Origin: Bacteroidota bacterium
GTDB taxonomy: Bacteria > Bacteroidota > Bacteroidia > B-17B0 > Aurantibacillaceae
Length of the DNA stretch: 64,000 nt
Assembly (NCBI GenBank): GCA_003153315.1
Contig: PLYA01000028.1
Coordinates: 1 to 64,000, forward strand
Direction of reading: 5' to 3'
The notes beneath the pieces are model-generated. The model had not been told where the DNA came from and ran no database searches. It saw only the letters and a list, made by a program, of their open reading frames with translations. Made by a program: the position numbers and the translations under genes. Shown here one piece after another: positions 8,488 through 17,485 of this stretch. Each line of letters starts with the position of its first letter. Position 1 is the stretch's first letter.

Positions 8488-10538
8488 CTGTTTTTCTCAT
8501 ATTTAACACCTGCTCCGCACAAAACTCAGATTCTCTTTGGAAAGTTTATAACAATACATCTCAGTCTGACACCAACCGCTTAAAAGCTATATACGACATT
8601 GCATGGGCTTACCTGTATGTTAATCCGGATAGCGCCATTCTATTAGCAGAAAAACAACTGCAACTGGCGCAAAAAACCAATCAGAAAAAATATGAGGCCA
8701 TTGCACTTAAAATAATTGGTGGTGCATTTTTAAATAAAGACAACTCGCAAAAGGCTTTGGATTATTTACTAAAAGCCCTGAAACTAAATGAAGATATCGG
8801 CGATAAACATGGCATAGGTTCTTGTTCTAATAATTTAGGAGCCGTTTATCAATACCAATCCAATTATGCCAAAGCTTTAGAATATTATTTAAAGAGTTTA
8901 AGGATAAGCGAAGAGTTAAACGATAAGAAAGCCATAGAAGCTTGTTATAGTAATATAGGTCTTATATACAGCAGTCAGCATGATTATAAAAACGCATTGG
9001 ATTTTCATTTCAAAGCTTTGCAATTGTGTAGATTTATTGGTTTTAAGCAAGGTATGGCAACTTGCTATGGTAATATAGGTATTGTTTACGGATATAAATT
9101 AGACCATGTAAAAGCATTAGAATACATGTTTAAATCACTTAAAATAAGCGAAGAAATAGACGATAAAAACGGTATCGGTTCTTGTTATACAAACATTGGT
9201 ACCCTGTATATGGATGAATCAGACTATACTAAAGCATTGGAATATGATTTAAAATCCTTAAAAATAAGGAAAGAAAATGATGATAGACAGGGCTTAGGGC
9301 TTTGTTATAATATAATGGCAGAACTCTACAACAAACTGGAAAATTGCAAAGTCGCGATTCTTTATTGCGATTCCGGTTTACAGATAGCTAAAGAAATTTC
9401 TGATATTGATTTAGAAAGAGAGATTTACCAGAACATGGCTACTTCCTATAACAAAATTGGTAAGTATAAAGAGGCTTATGATTATCACGTAAAATACATG
9501 GAAATAACCGACAGTATTTTTAATGTAGATAACACGAAGCAGCTAGGCGATTTAAAAACCAATTTTGAGGTAGAAAGAAAAGAAGCCGAACTAAAATTAA
9601 AGAGCGAAGCTGAGAAAGCCATTTCTAACGAAGAGAAAAAAAGACAGCAATTTGTTATTTATGCAGGAACAGCTATCCTTATTTTAGTTTTTATTTTTGC
9701 CGCATTTATGTTTAATCGCTTTAAGATAACCCAAAAGCAAAAACGAATTATAGAAAAACAAAAACATTTGGTAGAAGAAAATCAAAAAGAAATTATAGAC
9801 AGCATTACGTATGCAAAAAGATTACAGCTGGCTATTTTACCTGCTGATAATGAAATAAAAAAACACCTCCCCGATAGTTTTATTTACTACCATCCAAAAG
9901 GCATTGTTGCCGGTGATTTTTATTGGATGGAACACTTAGATGATGTAACTTATATTGCTGCTGCCGATAGTACAGGGCACGGTGTGCCGGGTGCCATGGT
10001 AAGTGTTGTTTGCAGTAATGCTTTAAACAGAGCCGTAAAAGAATTTGGTTTGCGCGATACAGGTAAGATATTAGACAAAACCAGAGAGCTAGTTTTAGAA
10101 ACCTTTGCTAAAAGCGGAGAAGAGATAAAAGACGGGATGGATATTTCTCTTTGCGGAATAAATGCATCTACATACAAAATGCAATGGAGCGGTGCTAACA
10201 ACCCACTGTTATATATTAAGAATAAGGGTGCAGAGCTATTAGAAATAAAAGCGGATAAACAGCCTATTGGTAAAACAGATAATCCTAACCCTTTTACCAC
10301 ACATCTATTAGAATTGCAGAAAGGAGATACTATTTATTTAATGACAGATGGCTACCCCGACCAGTTTGGCGGAGATAAAGGAAAGAAATATAAATATAAA
10401 CAGTTAGAAGATCTGCTGCTGGCAAATAGCGGCAAATCTTTGGAAGAACAGAAAAACATTCTCTCTCAATCTTTTAATAATTGGAAGGGAAGTTTAGAAC
10501 AGGTAGATGATGTTACCCTCATAGGAATTAGGATATAA
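8448..10538 (+). CDS. TPR-sensor SpoIIE/PP2C-type serine phosphatase
   Basis: Membrane phosphatase. From the start at 8448 the protein has a clear signal peptide (MRKYFTYLISLLMSVFLIFN), so this start is preferred over the in-frame ATG at 8409, which adds 13 residues before it. Then TPR repeats to about 360, one membrane helix (YAGTAILILVFIFAAFMF), a coiled coil, and a SpoIIE domain over the last 230 residues. Metal-binding motifs are intact: VAGDFYWM, ADSTGHGVPGA, KDGMDIS, MTDGYPDQFGG and VDDVTLIGI. Such proteins dephosphorylate Ser/Thr on STAS-like or other partner-switch proteins. The signal and target are unknown. It follows its phosphatase-less paralogue directly. Confidence 0.85.
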   Translation: MRKYFTYLISLLMSVFLIFNTCSAQNSDSLWKVYNNTSQSDTNRLKAIYDIAWAYLYVNPDSAILLAEKQLQLAQKTNQKKYEAIALKIIGGAFLNKDNSQKALDYLLKALKLNEDIGDKHGIGSCSNNLGAVYQYQSNYAKALEYYLKSLRISEELNDKKAIEACYSNIGLIYSSQHDYKNALDFHFKALQLCRFIGFKQGMATCYGNIGIVYGYKLDHVKALEYMFKSLKISEEIDDKNGIGSCYTNIGTLYMDESDYTKALEYDLKSLKIRKENDDRQGLGLCYNIMAELYNKLENCKVAILYCDSGLQIAKEISDIDLEREIYQNMATSYNKIGKYKEAYDYHVKYMEITDSIFNVDNTKQLGDLKTNFEVERKEAELKLKSEAEKAISNEEKKRQQFVIYAGTAILILVFIFAAFMFNRFKITQKQKRIIEKQKHLVEENQKEIIDSITYAKRLQLAILPADNEIKKHLPDSFIYYHPKGIVAGDFYWMEHLDDVTYIAAADSTGHGVPGAMVSVVCSNALNRAVKEFGLRDTGKILDKTRELVLETFAKSGEEIKDGMDISLCGINASTYKMQWSGANNPLLYIKNKGAELLEIKADKQPIGKTDNPNPFTTHLLELQKGDTIYLMTDGYPDQFGGDKGKKYKYKQLEDLLLANSGKSLEEQKNILSQSFNNWKGSLEQVDDVTLIGIRI

Positions 10539-10550
10539 ACCTAATTTGGT

Positions 10551-11564
10551 TTAATAAATATTTACTTCCCGCTCTAAAGTAACACCAAATGTATCTTTAA
10601 CGGTATCTAAAATTTGTTGAGAGAGCTTATAAATTTCTTCTCCTTTTGCTGTACCGTAATTGACCAATACTAAAGCTTGGTTTACATGCACACCTGCATC
10701 GCCAATACGTTTGCCTTTAAACCCGCAATACTCAATTAACCAACCTGCAGCTAGTTTGTAATTACCATTATCTAAACTGTAAGCCACTAGATTAGGGAAT
10801 TGCTGCTTTAACTCATCATGCTTTTGTTTGCTTACTTCAGGGTTTTTAAAGAAACTTCCTGCATTTCCAATCTTGGCAGGGTCGGGTAACTTAGAACTTC
10901 TGATGTTGATAACTGCATCGCTAATAGCTTTAATACTTGGTTCAACTCCCATTGCTTTTAACTCCTGCTCAATAGCTCCGTAAGAAGTATTAAACACAGG
11001 CTTTTTATTCAGTTTAAAAACAACAGCGGTAATTAAGTACTTATTTTTATAGATATGTTTAAATACACTTTCTCTATACCCAAATTGACAATCAGTATTG
11101 GTAAAAGTCCTCTCCTCACCTGTTTGTAAATCTATAGCTTGTACTTCATCGCAAACATCTTTTATTTCTACTCCATAAGCACCAATGTTTTGCATAGGAC
11201 TTGCACCCACACAACCGGGTATAAGCGACAGGTTTTCTACACCGCCATAGTTATTAGCCACACACCATAACACAAAACTATGCCAGTTCTCTCCGGCAGC
11301 AATCTTTAGCCAAACATAGTCTTCATTTTTATTTATTACTTCCATGCCTTTCAGGTTATTTTTAATAACCAGGCCTGCATAGTTTTTGGTAAAGAGCAAA
11401 TTGCTGCCTCCGCCTAAAATAAACAACGGGTTGTTTTTATAAATAGGATTTTGCTGCAACTCTTTAAAGGTGGCAACAGTATTTACCTCGGTAAAGTATT
11501 GTGCAGAGATATCTATGCCAAAAGTGTGATACTTTTTAAGAGAAAAGTTGGATAGAATTTGCAT
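10551..11564 (-). CDS. murB: UDP-N-acetylenolpyruvoylglucosamine reductase MurB
   Basis: FAD enzyme of peptidoglycan precursor synthesis that reduces UDP-GlcNAc-enolpyruvate to UDP-MurNAc in the cytoplasm. Family motifs are present in order: KKYHTFGID, LGGGSNLLF, IPGCVGASPMQNIGAYG, GYRESVFK, IRSSKLPDP, and GNAGSFFKNP carrying the catalytic serine, then AGWLIEYCGFKG. The 337-residue length and the Tyr-containing insertion fit type I MurB (E. coli-like). It converges on the TPR phosphatase gene with only 12 bp between the stops. Confidence 0.95.
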   Translation of the reverse strand: MQILSNFSLKKYHTFGIDISAQYFTEVNTVATFKELQQNPIYKNNPLFILGGGSNLLFTKNYAGLVIKNNLKGMEVINKNEDYVWLKIAAGENWHSFVLWCVANNYGGVENLSLIPGCVGASPMQNIGAYGVEIKDVCDEVQAIDLQTGEERTFTNTDCQFGYRESVFKHIYKNKYLITAVVFKLNKKPVFNTSYGAIEQELKAMGVEPSIKAISDAVINIRSSKLPDPAKIGNAGSFFKNPEVSKQKHDELKQQFPNLVAYSLDNGNYKLAAGWLIEYCGFKGKRIGDAGVHVNQALVLVNYGTAKGEEIYKLSQQILDTVKDTFGVTLEREVNIY

Positions 11565-11585
11565 TGGACAAATAACGGAAATAAA

Positions 11586-13358
11586 TTAGAACCTAATTCC
11601 TATAAGCAGCATATCATCAGTCTGCTCGTGGTTGCCTTGCCAACCTGCAAGAGTTTCTTCTACTTTTTTTCGCTGCTCTTTCATGCTAAGGGGTTGTATG
11701 CTTATTAATAAATTGCGGAAACGCCCAACCATAAACTTTTTTCCATCTTCGCCACCAAACTGGTCTTGTACCCCATCAGAAAACATATAGATAGTATCGC
11801 CGGGGTTCATGGTTATTTTTTGGGTAGTAAAGTGTTTATCATAATCATCTATAAAACTTCCTATGGGGGCTTTGGTGCCCTTAATCTCAATCAACTCTCC
11901 ATTTTTAAACATATACAGCGGGCGCTTGGCACCTGCAAAAGATATTTCTCGTTTATTTATGCGGTAGCGACATATAGCGGCATCCATACCGTCTTTAATA
12001 GAAAGTTCATCGTTAGTGCCATGTTTAAAGGTCTCCTGTAGTCTTTTATCCAGATGTGTAAGCACTTTAGCGGGGTCTGTAGTATCGGCAATACTTATAA
12101 CCTGATTTAAAATAGCATTGCCTATAACTGTCATAATAGCCCCGGGCACGCCATGCCCCGTACAATCAATGGCAGCAATAAGGTATTCATCATTACGTTG
12201 GGCAAACCAGTAAAAATCTCCACAAACAATATCCTTTGGTTTATAATACACAAAAGAATCCTTAAAGGCCGCCGCAATCATTTCATCAGCTGGCAATATA
12301 GAATCCTGAATACGTTTGGCATAATTAATACTGTCTTTAATTTCGCTATAAGCATGCTCCAGTTTCTTACCTTTCTCTACCACCTCTTGTGTGCGTGTAC
12401 GCACTTTTTCTTCCATATCTACCGAGTAATCATGTAGGCTGTTACGCATGTTTATAAGAGCATTGCCCAGTATATCGTTATCGCTTAGTTTATCATAATG
12501 CACAGTTAGGTTTCCTTTACCAATTTCATTAGCAAACACCGATGTTTTGGTAAAGCTCTCTGATAATGCATTTACGGATGTAGCCATTTCGGTTACTACG
12601 TTCTTATCTTTACTTTCTATTTTATCGTCGGGTAATTCGCCTTTACTTAATTGCTGAATGATGTCTTTCATTTTAAGTACAGGTTTGCGTATAGCCCCCG
12701 AAATAAACGAAACGGCAAAAAACACGAATATGAATAAACCTACCGAACATGCCAGCATAATAGCCATCATGCGCTTAGAAGCCTTTTCTATATTGGTTTT
12801 CATAACATGTGCTTCTGCAATGTTTCGGTCAATAATTCTGTGCAGTTGCACCATCACTTCTTGCGTACGAGGCAATATTTCATCCTCTATGGTTCCTTCG
12901 CATTTTAGTTTTTTCTGCGGGTTTTCATAATCATCAAAGGTTACCAGCGTTTTCATAATATCTTTCTCAACCGCAATTAAATCATCAAACTTTTTAAATA
13001 CAGCTTGCAAACTATCTTTATCTGCCTGTTTATTTAGTCTGTCGGTAAAGGCTTCCAGTCTTTTTTGAAGAGCAGGGTAATGAACCTTTTGTAATGAATC
13101 GAGTTCTTTTTTATCGTCAATACTATTTTGAAGATATACCCAGTTGGTAGCATACATTTTAGATTCGGTTACCAATACATCGAATTGCTGGAGTGATTCC
13201 ACATAGGGATTAATAACCTCTGTCATCTCAGCTACAGTAGCTTTATTTTTACGAATGAGATAGGCATTGAAGATGGTATTGAACAACACAATTACAATAA
13301 CAGAGACAAAAGCGAGAGTTACTTTAGGGAAACCTGTGTTAAAAAAGTTAATCTTCAT
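11586..13358 (-). CDS. HAMP-domain membrane SpoIIE/PP2C phosphatase with periplasmic four-helix sensor
   Basis: 590 residues. Two membrane helices (about 13-33 and 197-218) flank a helical periplasmic region resembling the 4HB_MCP sensor. A HAMP domain follows (RKPVLKMKDIIQQLSKGELP), then a second linker and coiled coil, and a C-terminal SpoIIE phosphatase with intact motifs (VCGDFYWFA, IDCTGHGVPGA, KDGMDAA, FSDGVQDQFGG, TDDMLLIGI). It resembles SiaA/RsbU-type phosphatases that act on STAS-type antagonists. It is divergent from the TonB receptor gene; a -7 box (TATATTTG, complement of 13383-13390) precedes it. Regulation of a partner-switch target is inferred from family knowledge. Confidence 0.85.
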   Translation of the reverse strand: MKINFFNTGFPKVTLAFVSVIVIVLFNTIFNAYLIRKNKATVAEMTEVINPYVESLQQFDVLVTESKMYATNWVYLQNSIDDKKELDSLQKVHYPALQKRLEAFTDRLNKQADKDSLQAVFKKFDDLIAVEKDIMKTLVTFDDYENPQKKLKCEGTIEDEILPRTQEVMVQLHRIIDRNIAEAHVMKTNIEKASKRMMAIMLACSVGLFIFVFFAVSFISGAIRKPVLKMKDIIQQLSKGELPDDKIESKDKNVVTEMATSVNALSESFTKTSVFANEIGKGNLTVHYDKLSDNDILGNALINMRNSLHDYSVDMEEKVRTRTQEVVEKGKKLEHAYSEIKDSINYAKRIQDSILPADEMIAAAFKDSFVYYKPKDIVCGDFYWFAQRNDEYLIAAIDCTGHGVPGAIMTVIGNAILNQVISIADTTDPAKVLTHLDKRLQETFKHGTNDELSIKDGMDAAICRYRINKREISFAGAKRPLYMFKNGELIEIKGTKAPIGSFIDDYDKHFTTQKITMNPGDTIYMFSDGVQDQFGGEDGKKFMVGRFRNLLISIQPLSMKEQRKKVEETLAGWQGNHEQTDDMLLIGIRF

Positions 13359-13382
13359 ACATTACTATTAGATGTCAATACA

Positions 13383-13390
13383 CAAATATA
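13383..13390 (-). promoter_or_regulatory. Bacteroidota -7 box for the HAMP phosphatase gene
   Basis: Read on the - strand it is TATATTTG, a full match to TAnnTTTG, about 25 bp before the start at 13358. A matching -33 TTG at the right spacing is not obvious, so the promoter assignment is moderate. Confidence 0.45.
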
Positions 13391-13415
13391 TTCTTTTAGA
13401 TGTATAAAATTATTT

Positions 13416-13445
13416 TTTGTGAGTAGAATTTTATTTCTATTTTTC
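13416..13445 (+). promoter_or_regulatory. Bacteroidota-type promoter for the TonB receptor gene
   Basis: TTTG at 13416-13419, an 18-nt spacer, then TATTTTTC at 13438-13445, one mismatch from TAnnTTTG. The start codon is at 13453, so the 5' leader would be only a few bases. Confidence 0.45.
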
Positions 13446-13452
13446 GGCTTCT

Positions 13453-15561
13453 ATGAAAAGAAACTACAGGTATTTATTATTTGCTTTTATTCTATGTGGG
13501 TTTGTTTCCTATTCTCAAATAGAAACAAATACGGTCATTTCTGTCGATTCCACAAAGATTGCCATAGCTGATACTATCAAAAAAGATTCTCTCAATTTTT
13601 ATGATATGACCCTTGAGCAATTGCTAAGCCTTAAGTCGCACGGAGTTCCTTCAGAGCTTGAAAAATTGATTAATTCACTTATTTCAGTTGCCTCTAAAAA
13701 GCCACTTAATATACGTGAATCTCCCAGTATAGTAACCCTGGTTACAGCGGATGAAATCAAAAACTCGGGTGCCAGAGATTTAATTGATGTATTGCGTTTA
13801 GTTCCCGGCATTGATTTTGGGATGGATGTAGAGGGGGTTGTGGGTATTGGTATGCGAGGTAACTGGGCGCATGAAGGAAAGGTGTTATTGTTACTTGACG
13901 GACAGGAAATGAATGAGATACTATATGCTACCACACAATTTGGTAACCATTTTGCGATAGATCAAATTAAAAAGATAGAGGTTATTCGTGGTCCCGGTTC
14001 TGCTATTTATGGAGGATATGCCGAGTATGGGGTTATTAATATTGTTACCCGTCAGGGTGGAGATATTAACGGAGTTATGGCCTCTGTAATACACGGACAA
14101 ACAACCAAAGATTTTATGCGAGATAATATCAGCTTATCTGCTGGGAAGAAAATGGGTGATTTTGAATGGAGTGTGGCAGGAATGATAGGACAAGGACAGC
14201 GTAGTAACCAAACCTATACCGATGTGCATGGTGATAGTTATAGCTTAAATGGTAACTCAAACTTAAACCCTGCTTATGTTAACGTTGGAGCATCTTATAA
14301 AGGTCTTAGTTTTCGTGCCATAGGCGATTTTTACCACATGACTATAAGAGATGGGTATGATGCTATTTTACCTATGACGGTTAATCAGAATTTTAATTCT
14401 ATGTATTATGAATTGAAGTATTTATGGAAAGTAAATAAGAAACTTACTATAACGCCTAAACTGAATTATAAAAATCAAGCTCCATGGAATACACCTGTGG
14501 GAGATACAGGCGCTTATCTTAAATCAGCAAGCCGTTCTACTGCCAATGTTACTGCTTCATACAATCCTACAAGAAATATAAATGTTGTTTTTGGCGCTGA
14601 AACATATAGAGATTTAGCCATTGATAAACTTCCTAATGATACTTTTTATACTGGCAAAACAAGTGTAAGCTTTTACAATTATGCCTTCTTTGTACAAGGT
14701 CTTTTAAAAACCCGTTTGGTAAATATCATTTTAGGAGCCCGCTATGACAAACATAATGTATATGGAGACGCATTTGTGCCCCGTGTAGGACTTACCAAAA
14801 AGTTTAACCGTTTTCATTTTAAAGCATTATATAGCAATTCATTCCGCGCACCTGCTATTGAGAATATTGAGTATAGTGGTGCAAATGGTATTCATCCAGA
14901 ACATACCCAGGTAGGTGAATTGGAATTAGGTTATCAGATTACCCATAGCTCTATCTTCACCATCAACTTTTTTGATATTACAACTAAGACGCCTATTATA
15001 TATTATTCTGTTGGTGGAAGCGATGCTTATACCAACGAAGGTAAAACCGGTACAAGAGGACTTGAAGCAGAATATAAAACAAAAGCCAAATGGGGTTATT
15101 TAGGAGTTAACTACTCCTTCTATACTGCTGCCGGAAAACAACAAAGTCCAGCTTATCGTGTTGCACAGGATACATCTATGCTCTTAGGCTTTGCCAGTCA
15201 TAAAGTAAATTTCTACGCATCTATTAATATTACTAAAGATTTATCTATTAACCCAAGCGGTACTTTTTACGGACCTCGTTGGGGCTATACCTCACTTAAT
15301 GCAGATACCTTGCCTGTATTACAAAAGTTTAATCCTGTTTTCTTGTTTAATCTCTTCATTAAATATAACACACCTGTTAAAGGGCTGAGTGTTGGCTTGG
15401 GTGTGTATGATATGTTTAATCAGGTATTTAAATTTATACAACCTTATGCAGAACCTGCAAGTACAACCAACTTGCCGCATGCACCAATGGCAGGTGCGCC
15501 TCGCGAATTTATTTTGCGTTTGAGTTATAATTTAAATTTTAAAACAAAAACTGCCAATTGA
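13453..15561 (+). CDS. TonB-dependent outer-membrane receptor
   Basis: 702 residues: signal peptide, a short N-terminal segment with the LEQLLSLK-type motif, a plug domain (about 85-200: SIVTLVTADEIKNSGARD, LLLLDGQEMNE, IEVIRGPGSAIYGG, GVINIVTR), and a 22-strand-type beta barrel with aromatic strand ends to the C-terminus (RLSYNLNF). It imports a ligand too large for porins using TonB energy. The substrate cannot be told from the sequence; receptors of this subclass coupled to a YfiR-like protein are common in proteobacteria and Bacteroidota. Its stop codon overlaps the start of the YfiR-like gene. Confidence 0.88.
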   Translation: MKRNYRYLLFAFILCGFVSYSQIETNTVISVDSTKIAIADTIKKDSLNFYDMTLEQLLSLKSHGVPSELEKLINSLISVASKKPLNIRESPSIVTLVTADEIKNSGARDLIDVLRLVPGIDFGMDVEGVVGIGMRGNWAHEGKVLLLLDGQEMNEILYATTQFGNHFAIDQIKKIEVIRGPGSAIYGGYAEYGVINIVTRQGGDINGVMASVIHGQTTKDFMRDNISLSAGKKMGDFEWSVAGMIGQGQRSNQTYTDVHGDSYSLNGNSNLNPAYVNVGASYKGLSFRAIGDFYHMTIRDGYDAILPMTVNQNFNSMYYELKYLWKVNKKLTITPKLNYKNQAPWNTPVGDTGAYLKSASRSTANVTASYNPTRNINVVFGAETYRDLAIDKLPNDTFYTGKTSVSFYNYAFFVQGLLKTRLVNIILGARYDKHNVYGDAFVPRVGLTKKFNRFHFKALYSNSFRAPAIENIEYSGANGIHPEHTQVGELELGYQITHSSIFTINFFDITTKTPIIYYSVGGSDAYTNEGKTGTRGLEAEYKTKAKWGYLGVNYSFYTAAGKQQSPAYRVAQDTSMLLGFASHKVNFYASINITKDLSINPSGTFYGPRWGYTSLNADTLPVLQKFNPVFLFNLFIKYNTPVKGLSVGLGVYDMFNQVFKFIQPYAEPASTTNLPHAPMAGAPREFILRLSYNLNFKTKTAN

Positions 15562-16100
15562 AAAAATCAAGAAACATATTGGTAGGCGCTAGGTTATTTT
15601 TGGTTATACTCTTTATGAGTAGCATATCAAAAAAATGTTTAGCTCAGGATGTAGATTATAAAGCTTATACTTTATTTGTATATAACTTTATGAAATATGT
15701 AGAATGGCCTGAAGCGCAAAGTAAAGGAGATTTCTTAGTATGTATATTGGGAGAATCCCCTATTCAAAAAGAATTAGCAGGACTTGCTGCAACAAAAAAA
15801 CTAAAAGGAAGGACTATTGTTATAAAGACCATCAGCAAACCCGAAGAAGCAATTGGTTGTCAGTTGTTATATATACCCTCTTCTAAAAGTGGCAACATAA
15901 AAGCATTAAAAGAACAAATGGTAACTAAGCCTATTTTAATAGTAGCTGAGCGCGAAGGGCTTGCAAAAAAAGGCGCTGAACTCAGTTTTGTTACTTTAGA
16001 AGATGATGCCCTGAAGTTTGATATCAATAAAAAGGAAATAGAATCACACCAGTTAAAAATATCAAGCCAGCTTATTACGCTTGGTATTTTAGTTGACTAA
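15558..16100 (+). CDS. YfiR-family (DUF4154) periplasmic protein, TTG start
   Basis: 180 residues with a signal peptide (to about LAQ at 30) and the YfiR/DUF4154 pattern: YNFMKYVEWP near the N-terminus, FLVCILGESPI, LLYIPSSK, ILIVAEREGLA and a C-terminal KISSQLITLG. YfiR in Pseudomonas is a periplasmic repressor of a diguanylate cyclase; here no cyclase is adjacent, but a HAMP phosphatase is divergent from the receptor. The start is TTG at 15558, overlapping the receptor stop (TTGA), which suggests translational coupling. The next ATG (15615) would destroy the signal peptide, which supports the TTG. Confidence 0.8.
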   Translation: MKKSRNILVGARLFLVILFMSSISKKCLAQDVDYKAYTLFVYNFMKYVEWPEAQSKGDFLVCILGESPIQKELAGLAATKKLKGRTIVIKTISKPEEAIGCQLLYIPSSKSGNIKALKEQMVTKPILIVAEREGLAKKGAELSFVTLEDDALKFDINKKEIESHQLKISSQLITLGILVD

Positions 16101-16103
16101 GTT

Positions 16104-16135
16104 TTGAATTAAAACAGATTTTACCTTACCTTTGT
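16104..16135 (+). promoter_or_regulatory. Strong Bacteroidota promoter of apaG, predicted leaderless transcript
   Basis: TTTG (16104-16107), 20-nt spacer, TACCTTTG (16128-16135): a full match to TTTG/TAnnTTTG with normal spacing. The -7 box ends 4 nt before the ATG at 16140, so transcription should begin at or next to the start codon. Confidence 0.65.
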
Positions 16136-16139
16136 TTTA

Positions 16140-16529
16140 ATGATTACAAAAGCCCTTACACAAGGAGTCGAGATTTCGGTTAAAACCGCTTATCAACCTT
16201 CTCACAGTTCGCCCCGTGAGAACTATTACTTTTTTAGCTATACCATTACCATTGAAAACAAAAATGATTTTAGCATACAGCTTATCAGTCGTCATTGGCA
16301 TATATTTGACAGTAATGGTGATTACCGCCAGGTACAAGGCGAAGGAGTAGTTGGCGAACAACCCATTATTGAACCTAATAAACAATATAGTTATACGTCT
16401 GGCTGTAATTTAAAAACAGAGCTTGGCAAAATGAGTGGTACTTATACCATGTTGCGTTTATTTGACGATAAAACCTTTGAAGCTAAAATACCCGAGTTTA
16501 CTATGCTTTTAGAAGCAAAACTGAACTAG
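16140..16529 (+). CDS. apaG: ApaG family protein
   Basis: 129-residue single-domain protein of the ApaG family (immunoglobulin-like beta sandwich). Family features visible are SHSSPRENYYFFSYTITIEN, LISRHWHIFDSNG, VQGEGVVGEQPII, YTSGCNL and GTYTM. ApaG has been linked to Co/Mg homeostasis and is the fold found in FBXO3; the biochemical role is uncertain. Length is normal. It probably has its own promoter (16104-16135) with a leaderless mRNA, separate from the receptor-yfiR unit ending 39 bp upstream. Confidence 0.9.
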   Translation: MITKALTQGVEISVKTAYQPSHSSPRENYYFFSYTITIENKNDFSIQLISRHWHIFDSNGDYRQVQGEGVVGEQPIIEPNKQYSYTSGCNLKTELGKMSGTYTMLRLFDDKTFEAKIPEFTMLLEAKLN

Positions 16530-16538
16530 TTACTTTCT

Positions 16539-17075
16539 TCATTTCACTTCCATCCAATCTGTTTTATTTATCTGATAGATAAAATTTAACCTACTTGGTT
16601 CTCCGTAATATGACATCTCTACCTCTCCTGTTTTCTTAGCCCCTATATTACCGATAGCTTTTTGGGAGCGTATGTTATTAGCTCCAATGTGAAAGATTAC
16701 ACTATCTGCAAACTTAAAAGCATGGTTAAGCATTAATGCTTTTAACGCCTTGTTATATGCTTTACCCCAATGGTCCCGGGCTATAAAAGTATAACCTATC
16801 ACAACCGTTTTTGCTTCTTTATCAAAACCATAATACCTTGATGTGCCAATAGCTTGACCTGTAGTATTATTGATAACCAAAAATGCCCCACTTGATTCCA
16901 TAGCGCCTTTAAAGAAGTTTTCAAATACTTCTCTTTTATAACGGTCTTTGTTCGGATGTTGTTCCCACAGCAAAGGGTCTGAAGCAATTTTGTATAATAC
17001 TTCAAAATCGTTTGGCTTTAAGGATTGTATTTTAATTAGCTCGCTTGTAAGTATGGGTTGAAGTTCAAATTCCAT
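16539..17075 (-). CDS. GNAT-family N-acetyltransferase (RimJ/RimL-like)
   Basis: 178 residues with the layout of RimJ/RimL-type acetyltransferases: IKIQSLKPNDFEVLYKIASD at the N-terminus, GTSRYYGFD, VIGYTFIARDHWGKAYNKAL (acetyl-CoA region), and HIGANNIRSQKAIGNIGAKK. It transfers acetyl from acetyl-CoA to an amine; the acceptor is unknown. It begins 8 bp after the SiaC-like gene and is the last gene of that operon, so it may act in, or just ride with, the phosphatase-kinase module. Confidence 0.78.
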   Translation of the reverse strand: MEFELQPILTSELIKIQSLKPNDFEVLYKIASDPLLWEQHPNKDRYKREVFENFFKGAMESSGAFLVINNTTGQAIGTSRYYGFDKEAKTVVIGYTFIARDHWGKAYNKALKALMLNHAFKFADSVIFHIGANNIRSQKAIGNIGAKKTGEVEMSYYGEPSRLNFIYQINKTDWMEVK

Positions 17076-17083
17076 ACTTCATA

Positions 17084-17485
17084 TTAAGCTTGCTCAATGA
17101 TAAAAGGAATATGTACCATGGTAGAAAACTCATTTCCATTTTCTTCCATATCGGTATCATCTTTATCATAAAGCCATCTAATAGTTATGGATTCGCACAA
17201 AGGTTTTAGTTCCTCAATTTTTTGTAAAAAATTATAGGTGTATTTTAAAGCTGAAGAAGAAACATAACTAAGATGGAAAGTAAAAACAAGTTTCTTTTTT
17301 GTTCCGCTCTGTTCATTAATAAAATAAAGATAGTTTTTATATTCTTCCATCCAAGAGAACAAAGCAGAATAAAACTTCTTAGAATCTTCAGGAGAAGACT
17401 CTCCAATAATCTCAAACTTACTTTGGAGGTGGTCAAGAGTTATCTGAGGGGTAGTATCAGTGGCTGTTAAAATAAGCTTATTCAT
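17084..17485 (-). CDS. SiaC-family regulatory phosphoprotein (DUF1987)
   Basis: 133 residues matching the DUF1987/SiaC family: a short STAS-like alpha/beta protein that is phosphorylated on Ser/Thr. The family block is visible as FHLSYVSSSALKYTYNFLQK, where Ser-Ser-Ser occupies the place of the phosphorylated Thr/Ser in Pseudomonas SiaC. Early motif TPQITLD and SPEDSKKFY are also typical. Its start overlaps the kinase gene by 8 nt. Expected role: switch protein phosphorylated by the SiaB-like kinase and dephosphorylated by the upstream phosphatase. The diguanylate cyclase SiaD, its Pseudomonas target, is absent here. Confidence 0.85.
   Translation of the reverse strand: MNKLILTATDTTPQITLDHLQSKFEIIGESSPEDSKKFYSALFSWMEEYKNYLYFINEQSGTKKKLVFTFHLSYVSSSALKYTYNFLQKIEELKPLCESITIRWLYDKDDTDMEENGNEFSTMVHIPFIIEQA

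Noticed and set aside
10537-10553. Small AACC/GGTT hairpin between convergent genes
   Set aside because: Four-base stem, too weak to call a terminator.
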